Origin: Ophiosphaerella korrae | Taxonomy: Eukaryota; Ascomycota; Dothideomycetes; Pleosporales; Phaeosphaeriaceae | DNA length: 64,000 nt | Direction of reading: 5' to 3' | NCBI GenBank assembly: GCA_028456385.1 | Contig: JALNQF010000090.1 | Location: 62,001-126,000 of the forward strand | Shown: positions 56,190-64,000 of the stretch, piece after piece | Position numbering within the stretch: position 1 is the first letter of the stretch | Layout of the letters: each line of letters begins with the position of its first letter | Translations under genes and position numbers: made by a program | The notes under the pieces: generated by a model | Seen by the model: only the letters and a program-made list of their open reading frames with translations | Told to the model about the DNA's origin: nothing | Databases searched by the model: none

Positions 56190-58832
56190 CTACTCTTCGA
56201 CGTTCATCTCACGAGCCTGGGCGAAGAAGACGCGTGCCGTTCCGCTGCCGACGTTCCTGATACTATAGGTATTGCCTGATGCGATAGGTCAGTTTCTGTT
56301 ATAAAATGCCGCAGGAAGCGCGAATCAAAAGAGCTGTCACGCGCCACAACGAAAAACAAAAGACATGTGACAGTGCCTCCGCAGAACATGCCCAGGGGAC
56401 GTAGATTTGTGCGCCGTAGCCGCCATGCAGGCCGAACGACACAAAACTGTCGGCTGACGAGGGGCACACAGCACAGCGCCAAATGTTGCATTGATGCGCA
56501 TGTCTTCCGGCGCCACAGTCTGCAGGTAACAAAAAGAGTGAGCTCGCTTGACCACCCCTGGTCCGCTTTGTGTGACAATTGCAGAAGTAGTGACCGCAGT
56601 CACGTAACATGGAAAATGACAGGACAAGCTATATCCAAACTGCTGTTGAAGTGCAAAGTGGCGGCCATCGTACGAAATCGAACAGCAGACCGAAGAGATT
56701 GCTCAGTGGTTTGCTGAATATCCGGAGAGAAAGGTGGTGGAAAGCTGCATACGCACACGACAAACAAGAAAATAAACATTGAACTCACCTCGAGGAACTT
56801 GCCAAATGCCACCTCTATGCACAGTAAACTCGTTCTCATGCACTTTGACCTCAACTGTGCCAGATTGCACGTTGAAGACCATGTGCATTTTGCGTGAGTT
56901 CTTCGTGCGCTTCATTTGATCTGCACGAAGCTCGATAAGACCCCAATTGAAGAATGATCCAGCCGAAGATAATTTCGTGTATTGGAAGGAACCATCTGGG
57001 ACATCAACGGGTTGAATGCCCTTCTGAGCCCATGCTATCTCTGCGCGGCGTCAGTGAATATTTGGTTCATACTTGCTTGAGCCCAGACAACTTACTATCT
57101 TCGATAATGTCTGATGAAGTGGCGTCTGTAGCAGGATCAAAATCTCTGTAGTTTCCTACTAAAATACCTTCTTCTTCCCAAGGATCAAGCTCGATCTCTT
57201 CTTCTTCGATCGCAGTAAGCTTTCGCTTCTTACCCCTTGCCCCCGTGCTCTTGTACTTTTTGACTTCTGGCTCGGGATCTTGATTCTTAACAATCGATGT
57301 CATGCTGCCACTTAGGTCGTACGCGATTCGGTCATTCTTCCAGAAATCAATAGGCGCAACGCGGTGTCTACCAGTTCGTCCAACTCGTGCCACTGCCTCA
57401 GGCTCAAGCTCGCGAAAAACCGACAGGTGTCGTCCTCGTCCATAGCGTGATCCGGCTGATATGGTAGACATCTGGTCTATGTCCTTCTTACTTAGAGGGT
57501 GGCCATGCACATCTACAAGCTTGCCAGAGTCTTTGTTCACTTCAGCTACCTGATCAGTTGCTTTGGTCTTCGGGTTGCGCTTCGCAACCGCCTTCTCTTT
57601 AACTTTTGGAGCAGGCAAAGAAGGCTTCTTAAATACCTCCTTTGTTTTTGGCTTCATAACTGCACTCTTCGTAGATTTTGTCGAGAGTGTGTTTTCCTTT
57701 TCCACGTCTGGCTTTGGACGTGGCGGTCGACCACGCCGCTTTGAAGGTGCTGGTCCCTTGTCAAGTGGCTCTTCAGCCACTGCGCTCAGGGTGCTCAGAT
57801 CTTGCTCAGTTATGTCTGAGACCCGCTTTGATCGTCGTGAAGGGACAGCTGGAGCGAGTACAGGTTTTTTGTTTTTATTTTCAATGTCTGGAGCCGCGCT
57901 GCGTTTCTGTGTCTTCGCCGCACTAGAAACTTCCACTCGCACTGGTTCCAGGACATCACTTTTCCGCTTCCTGCCCCTCTTTGCTGGCTCTTTGACAGGT
58001 TCTGGTGTAGTCTCCGACTCTTCCAAGTCCGCCAGGTTTTCGACAGCCTCTAATCCAGCGGTTGTATCATCTCCGATTTGAGCATTGAAGCTCTCCTCTA
58101 TATCAACATTGAAAATCGTCGACTCTTCCGCTGCCGTAATCTCCCCTTGTACAAAACTTTCTTCGAGCGCAGCGCTACTTTGTGCCATTGGTGAATCGTC
58201 CTCCGGTATGTCATAGACACTCGCGCGCTTTCCACGGCGTTGCCCGGAGCCGCTGAGGGCGGGCGTCTCCTGTAAACTCGATTCATCCTGCTCAAAGTCT
58301 AGGCGCCTGGCAACTGCGGGGTGTGAAACAGCGCGCGCCGGGCTGGAAAGCCCAATCGAGCTGCCTCGTGGTGCCATGGAAGACTGTCGGCGCGGTGAAG
58401 ACCCAAGCGCTGTCTTCTTTGGCGATCGTGATCGTGGTGGAGGAAGACGCGTCCGATCATTGCGCAAGATTTGTTTTGCACTTGTAAAGTCTGGAATAGA
58501 GCCTACGGTTAGAATAGGTCAGCGCATCTCTTAAATGGCTTACGCATACCGCGTAGCCTTAATATTTGGGTGTATCATACTTTCTTGTATATCCATCGAC
58601 TCAGAGGCAGTTGCAGTATCCCCGCGTTTTGGTGGCGATTTCTCTGGAGAAGAGAAAAAACCCGAGATGGGTTCCAGGCCGTGTTCATCGTACACGCCTC
58701 GATCTTCAACTGTGATTCCCGTTTTTCTGCGATTGTCAGTCGTGTACGCGATACATGGAAACATTGTTTTGCACACCTTCCTTGTACACCAACGTTGTAG
58801 AATTGGTTCTCGCGTTTCCTGTGAGGCGCCAT
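56190..58832 (-). CDS. MIF2: Centromere protein Mif2/CENP-C
   Basis: Five exons: 58777-58832, 58581-58726, 57096-58502, 56789-57040 and 56190-56275, all in phase, 648 residues. The N-terminus MAPHRKRENQFYNVGVQGRKTG and EDRGVYDEHGLEP...FSSPEKSP match the conserved Mif2 N-terminal block. PPPRSRSPKKTALGSSPRR follows. AT-hook-like patches are KRGRKRKS (about 241-248) and KRRGRPPRP (about 322-330). The CENP-C motif is GRTGRHRVAPIDFW (about 442-455), with Phe where Tyr is usual. The C-terminal cupin dimerisation domain has SRKMHMVFNVQSGTVEVKVHENEF and GGIWQVPRG, then NTYSIRNVGSGTARVFFAQ in the last exon. It binds centromeric Cse4 nucleosomes and recruits the inner kinetochore. The last intron (56276-56788) is 513 bp. 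Confidence 0.92.
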
Positions 58833-59821
58833 ACTGAAAATTTGTAGCGACTAGTCACCGAGCGCGTAAAGTGTTATGTTGACGCGTCGTTGATATTGCA
58901 GTTGGTAGTGTCGAGGTGAGTGGACTTGTTTTGATAAAGATGGACTGTAAACAGACTAGTCTGTCATTGCTTGGCGTCACCCGCCAACATCGATCATTCA
59001 TTACTCACGGTAATGCCCAAGCCTACAAACAGGAATACGGGATATTATAATGGTTGACAATGTGTATTATGAAAGCGTTCTCATTTTCCGCAACAAAGCA
59101 AATATTGGCAAGGCATGTTCGACCATTCGATTGCATTTGATAGTGTGTACCAATGGAAGTCAGCAAACAGCATCGGGACAAGAAGAGCCCACTAGGCTTT
59201 CTGTGAAAGGAGACTAGACGAATCCCGAGAAAGGGGAACCCATTTCTCATCGCATGGTCACGCATACAATATAATCAAAGAGACATACACACATTCTAGC
59301 GTCTGAAGGAGCCCTTCCAGAAGGAGGGAAGCGTTTCAATTTCTTCATGCTACGACTTCGATCCGACTCCCCGACTATCCGATGAAAGTCGGGGATGATC
59401 TGGATCTTCGCCAAAGGAGCTCGCTCTCCTATTTCATGGACAAACCACTCCCATTCCTTGCTCACGTAGAGGTATCCGCTCTCCTATCCACCCACAATGT
59501 ATCTCCCACCGAATGCAGAAATTATCTTGATTCGAGAAATTTTCCGTGAAACCAACTCTCTTTACGTTCGGCCAGCCGGTAAGAACCAAGTCCAATCATG
59601 CCGGGCGATGATATGCTTTTCGTGTAAGCGTCGAAAAACGGCAGCAAGCCGTAGAATGAGAAAATGTACAAGAAAGGAAAAGTCGTAATCGTGTCGATGA
59701 TTCGTAAATCATGGCGGCAATCTCTCAAAATCGAACATGCCGGATCGCACGCGACAAGGCGAACCATGGCATCAAGAACTACTCCAGATCAAAGACATCG
59801 ACGTGATCCAGAATGACGACT
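58833..59821. promoter_or_regulatory. MIF2 promoter with ACGCGT at 58882-58887, plus gene-free DNA
   Basis: This 1-kb gap holds the MIF2 promoter and the GIS2 3' flank. A palindromic ACGCGT, the core of the fungal G1/S MluI box, lies about 50 bases upstream of the MIF2 start. The rest is AT-mixed with no gene recognised. Confidence 0.45.
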
Positions 59822-60726
59822 CTAATTGGGGCAAGCGCTCTGAACGTGGCCAGGCTGCTTGCAGCGGTAGCACACGCGCTCAGTGGTGGTCTCCTGGGGG
59901 CAGTCTCGGGAAAGATGGCCAACCTCACCACCTGCATAATATTAGTATTTTTAAAGCAGGGGCACCATAATTCACTTACAGTTGTAGCACTTCTGGCCCT
60001 GGGTGCAGTCACGGCTCATGTGACCAAAGCCACCGCAGGAGTAGCAAGTGGTCTGGCGAGCACCGCCGTAACCACCGCTACCGCCACCGCCACCGTAGCC
60101 TCCACGGCCACCACCGTAACCTCCTCCGCCATAACCTCCACCCTGAGTGCAGTTGCGGGCAATGTGGCCTCGCTGACCGCACTTGTAGCATTCTTGACCA
60201 CCACCAGCGCCGCCGGCACCACCCATACCAGCTCCACCCTCCTTGGTGCACTCACGGCTGATGTGGCCAGTACCACCGCAGCGGTAGCATGTCTTCTCAG
60301 CCTGGGGGTTTTGGCATTCGCGGCTCACGTGGCCCTTTTCGCCGCAGTTGTAGCAGGTCGGGGTACCTTTAGTAGGGCACTCTGCAGCACGGTGAGATGA
60401 ATCTCCACCTAATTTTTTGTAAGTTGGCATGCAAGGAGGTGATGTAATGTGTGAAAAGCGATGAGGTGAAATTGTAAACACCAAACAAAATGCACCAGCT
60501 AAATTTCCTGAGCAGGATCAATCTAGGAAGTATGTTTCATGGTAGTCGGTCAACCGATTTGTCAATCAGTCTGCTCTAATGGGTCGTGATGCCTCGCTTG
60601 GGAGGTGGGCGCGGGGTTGCCGGTGGGTGTTGCGCCGAGTAATTGTGGCAAAAAGGGATTCGACTTACAGTTGTAACAGCCACGGCTGCCACCACCACCG
60701 CCAGTTGCTGGGGCCTGATAATCCAT
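59822..60726 (-). CDS. GIS2: CCHC zinc-knuckle protein Gis2/CNBP
   Basis: The exons are 60669-60726, 59980-60408 and 59822-59931, giving 198 residues. Seven knuckles are seen: [85 protein letters not shown] and [15 protein letters not shown] Gly/Tyr/Arg-rich (GGYGGGRGG) stretch lies between knuckles 4 and 5. The layout matches Gis2/Byr3/CNBP, which bind single-stranded nucleic acid and mRNA and associate with translating ribosomes. The start [10 protein letters not shown] is preferred over an upstream in-frame Met (MSRLPQ) because homologues begin this way. Introns 1 (259 bp) and 2 (48 bp) interrupt the second Cys codon of knuckles 1 and 6. Confidence 0.93.
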
Positions 60727-61529
60727 TTTCGGTGAAATTGAGGAAGAGACCTTGAGTTCATTAGCCTGTGCTTGCGGCAGGCGCGACATACGCGCCGTGG
60801 CGCGGGAAATTGAGCATACCGTAAAGTCGTTAAGTAGAGAGTGTGATTGAAGGTAAAGTCGTGCCGTAAGATAGAAAACTAACTGTCGTGCGGACCTCAA
60901 CGAGCAAACACGCCGCCAATTGAGTACAGATCTGATTTTCTGGGAGTGTCGAAGAGAGGAAAGCGAGGGGCACCTGCGGGACAGATATTTTCCTTTCAAG
61001 TGCGTGTTGCGCTAATCAGAAGTGGCCTATCGGAAGTGGCCTAGGCTAAAGATAGACTAGCTTGCCGTTTACTTATGCATTGTTCAATGTAATCCGTCAA
61101 AGAATCTACCATATCCTGTGAATTGGAGGGAACGGAACAATCGTGGTACACACAGCGAGTAGATGCGACACTTTCCGCTTGATGCGCGACACAGGCTATC
61201 GGTTCTGGGAGCCTCGCGCTTAGGGTCCTCATTTGTGTCCACGTCATTGGAGGGGCCTCGCTTGGTAACGTGCAAGTCGTGAGCCGTAGGCGTGGCTGGT
61301 CTCAGACTGCACAAGCGGCGGAACCGATGTCGTCCAACTATACGTGGCTGCACGCTACCAGGTCTATGAGCGCCTTGGGTCACGAGAGTTGTTTCCAAAT
61401 CCGTCTTTAAACCGATGTAAGAGTGCCACCGGAAGCGATATGGCAAGGCAGAGTTGATCTGTCTCATGAATTGGGCGGTTAGTAGCCAATCGTTGGATCG
61501 AATGGACTGTGGATTCTTTCGTTTTGAGA
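60727..61529. other. GIS2 promoter and F-box 3' flank
   Basis: 0.8 kb, no gene recognised. It holds the GIS2 promoter next to 60726. A 149-codon minus-strand frame (61084-61533) overlaps the F-box gene's stop region and has no family motif. Confidence 0.35.
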
Positions 61530-63370
61530 TCAAGCAAAATCATACACGACCAATGCCTGGCTGCCTTCACTCTTCTCGCGAAGCACAATAACATTCTGTT
61601 CATCAAACCCTACCCAACCACGGCTGATGGTTGAATCATCAAAGCCTTGATCAAGCGCGTTTCGCAATCCAGCCTTTGGCTGCGATGAATCTTCCTCGGC
61701 AAGGTCCGTATTATCCCCGGCCTTTGAGGGCTGGACCCTTACACTCATATCGCCATTTCGTAAACGTCGTCGGTTTTTCAAAGAAGAAATGCCTCCTTCC
61801 AGATCCCAAACCCTCAGCTCGTCACCCAGTCTGCTCACAGATACTGCTTTGCCACGCATACCAACATGCGCGCCAGATATTGAAGAAGTGTGGCCCCAAA
61901 GTCGGTTGCCGGAGTTAATTGAAAGCGCAGAGGATGTAGACTTGACTAAGTATAAAGAGAGTGTATTGTCGGGATGAGCTACAAGAAGATATGGGTGCGA
62001 GTATGACATTGAAGTGGGTTTCGAGGTGCTCGGGTCGCTTGTGAGAGAAGCTTCCCGAGAACTGCTTGGGAATGGCGATGATGACCGCGTGGATGGTGAT
62101 GATGTGGAGCGGTGGGCAGAGAGCGTGAAGGAATGCTCATTCGCTGCGGTAGCCAATCGAGACTCGAGTAATTCGCCTTTCTGTGAAAGTCTTAATTCTT
62201 GTACACCTACAGTCCATCCCGAAAGGTATGTTGGAAGCGAATATGCGATTGCAGCGGTCATACTCGTCGTCGTTATGCGCAAAGACAAAGATACTGGAGG
62301 CCATACAGCGTAGGAACGTAGTGAATAGAGAAGCTGTGGAGATTGCAGGGTCAAGGGGTAATCCACAGAGTTTCCAAATTCATAGAGCGATAGTAAATGA
62401 TCCTCGGTCATGGTCAGAAGGTATGGCGAAGAATATGCTATGGCCGTCAAAGCGCCGTTGATCGATGGCGGATGCGTGAACAAGCAAGAAAATCCGTGAC
62501 GATCTTCCTGGAGAGCATACAAGGAAAATGAGCCGTCCTCGAAACCTACAGTAACTCTGTTGCAAGCTTCAGTGAGTTCTGATGAGTCTATAGCCATGGA
62601 TATCGGTAGGCGCAAAGTCTCGGTCCCAGGTGTACTTAGCGACGCTCTTGCTAGCATCTGTCGTTCATTCTTCAAGTTCCATGCTCGTAAACCGGATATA
62701 GAATCGGCAGCGAAGATAGTACTGTTTGACATCATGGCGAGTAGGGGCGGATCTGGAGGCCTCTCGGCGACCATGATCTCGCTGACAGCGCATTGCCCTT
62801 GCGACCAGTTGTGCCGCAGCCGGTACTGTTGCTTCCAGTGCGTCTTAACTCCATCTTTGACAAGATTTCCGTCATCCAGCCACTTGGACAACTTTGAAGA
62901 ATAATGTAAGCGGCCGGTAAAGCCAGCACCCTTTATGCCAGGTATGCGCGATGCTCGTGGCAGGACAAATGTTCGGTAGTAAGCGGCTTTCCAGAGCTCT
63001 GAATCCACTGCCAGGCGACTGAACCTATGCGACAATCTTCTCTAAGTTAGTTCTACATTTAACACCGGGAAGGCGACTCGTACCTCTGGCACACGAGAAG
63101 TGAGGCAACTGGAATGAATGACAAGATGCGCACTAGCAGCTCGTCGCTAAGTTTTGAGAGTCTATCAAATTTTGCTACACGACGAACTTTGGCGGGGCGC
63201 ACACCATCATAGTCCTCGTTACACGTCCTCTTCATCATCTGACCAGCAAGGGAATATAAGGAATCTTTAGTCTCAGCACCGTGGTGGCCTTTATCGATAT
63301 CGCGCCATCTGTGATCCGTGCGTTGGCTAAAGTCCAACGTGACTGCGCGACGCGCTAGCGTGTTGTCCAT
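61530..63370 (-). CDS. F-box protein with WD40-like propeller
   Basis: The exons are 63084-63370 and 61530-63024, and the 59-bp intron joins inside the F-box; the product is 593 residues. The N-terminal F-box is LSKLSDELLVRILSFIPVASLLVCQRFSRLAVDSELWKAAYY. RHNWSQGQCAVSEI and short beta-propeller-like repeats follow (ISGLRAWNLKN, DGSFSLYAL, LLSLYEF, NTLSLYLVKST, GDELRVWDLEGG). The C-terminus ends with NVIVLREKSEGSQALVVYDFA. It should recruit substrates to an SCF ubiquitin ligase through Skp1; the target is unknown. The protein resembles fission-yeast Pof10-type F-box/WD proteins, but that identity is unsure. The ATG at 63370 is chosen over an upstream TTG codon. Confidence 0.8.
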
Positions 63371-63481
63371 GTCCAAGGGCTCTCTAGTTGCCTGGTATCA
63401 CACATCACTGCTAGAATTTCAGATGAAAGCAAGCTTTCATTGATTGACTTATCTTTCTCGGTAATGTCAGTGAACTGAGAT
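63371..63481. promoter_or_regulatory. 111-bp divergent promoter
   Basis: Only 111 bases separate the start of the F-box gene (-) from the start of the coiled-coil gene (+). Both promoters and leaders must share this space. Confidence 0.6.
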
Positions 63482-64000
63482 ATGTCCGATTTCCCTGCGT
63501 GGATCGCGAAGAATAAAGCGCTGTGGACACGCGTCTATGATGAGGTCATTGCACCAAACCTAGAAGAGGAGTGGAAGAAGAGTTCGTAGGCCTAAGTACT
63601 GTATGAAATTTGCTAACACAATTTCAGGAGAGGAAACACATGAGAAAGAGCTGAAGCAGAGTATGTATGCTTAAAGTTTGAGAAGGACGGGCTGACAAGT
63701 CGGCAGAGGAGGAGAATCAACAAATCCTATTCAGCCACATTGAAAATGAGGTAGTTAAGAATTCACACCTAGCCTCGGAGAATGAAAGACTCAAGGAAAA
63801 GCTAGAGTATTTGACCAACGACACCACCTCAGGAACTGATCATGTTGCCAAGAAAGCGACGGGAGGGGAATCCCCCGTTTCTACAGAAGAACATGATGAT
63901 CTGGAGGAGAAATATAATACGCTCAGCAAAAAATACCAGGATCTCTCACAAAAAATCAAGTACCTGGAGAGGAAGAACAGTGCTGTCATGCAGAAGAACA
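63482..64000 (+). CDS. Coiled-coil protein, possibly Sae2/CtIP-type nuclease activator (partial, cut by window end)
   Basis: The exons are 63482-63581, 63628-63660 (33 nt) and 63707 to beyond 64000. Splicing at a GTTCGT donor is needed because reading on hits a stop. The visible part, MSDFPAWIAKNKALWTRVYDEVIAPNLEEEWKK, then HEKELKQKEENQQILFSHIENEV, SENERLKEKLEYL and YNTLSKKYQDLSQKIKYLERKN, is a charged helix-rich, coiled-coil N-terminus. Fungal Sae2/CtIP proteins begin in this way, and the neighbour pattern does not contradict it, but the diagnostic C-terminal domain lies outside the window. The family name is therefore a guess; the coding call is firm because three exons keep phase with CTAAC branch sites. 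Confidence 0.6.

Noticed and set aside
1..64000. CRISPR array, insertion sequences, tRNA genes, or a secondary-metabolite cluster
   Set aside because: No spaced repeats, transposase motifs, A/B-box tRNA patterns or core biosynthetic enzymes were found; the genome is eukaryotic. A tRNAscan-SE and repeat search would settle the small RNA and repeat question.

Overview
The window is nuclear DNA of a filamentous ascomycete. Most genes carry short spliceosomal introns (about 45-120 bp, GT-AG, CTAAC-like branch points), and the gene content is fungal: a Chs7-type export chaperone, PMT2, a fungal sugar porter, Mif2 and fungal-only DUF7053. Protein resemblances suggest a dothideomycete, possibly Pleosporales, but that is a judgement from memory without a database search. 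I joined exons by hand so that reading phase is kept across every intron. No CRISPR, insertion sequence, rRNA, tRNA or biosynthetic gene cluster was recognised.

Layout. 0-4 kb: a glutathione S-transferase (+), ribosomal protein eS7 (-) with a GC-AG intron, and an aquaporin-like channel (-). 4.4-6.3 kb: a broken HD-domain phosphohydrolase relic and an AT-rich gap. 6.3-13 kb: a secreted CE1-type esterase (+), the recombination protein Rad57 (-) and a carnitine acetyltransferase (+). 13.9-24 kb, all on the minus strand: a disordered small protein, RNase H2 catalytic subunit, PMT2 O-mannosyltransferase and a sugar porter with a long cytosolic N-terminus. 24.4-31.6 kb, all on the plus strand: a Chs7-like membrane protein containing an 8-nt microexon, TFIIH subunit Ssl1, an FAH-family hydrolase, and an unknown basic protein whose reading frame stays open for 154 codons after its stop. 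32.4-43.9 kb: a DUF7053 protein (-), a MARVEL-domain membrane protein (-), a large EDC4/Pdc1-type decapping scaffold (-) and a small unknown protein (+). 44.3-58.8 kb is looser: tubulin cofactor B (-) with introns of 606 and 1058 bp, a Myb/SANT regulator (+) between gene-free stretches of 3.3 and 4.6 kb, and the centromere protein Mif2/CENP-C (-) with a 513-bp intron inside its cupin domain. 59.8-64 kb: the CCHC-knuckle protein Gis2/CNBP (-), an F-box protein (-), and a coiled-coil protein (+, cut by the window edge) that may be the Sae2/CtIP nuclease activator.

The genes do not form one pathway. This is mostly core housekeeping: translation, mRNA decay, transcription and repair, recombination, kinetochore, tubulin folding, O-mannosylation and carbon metabolism. 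The more accessory part is about 2.6-7.5 kb. I found no convincing new multi-gene system. The points most worth a second look are gene-structure oddities: the GC-AG intron, the 8-nt microexon, the stop codon followed by an open frame, the outsized introns in the 44-57 kb block, and the pseudogene.
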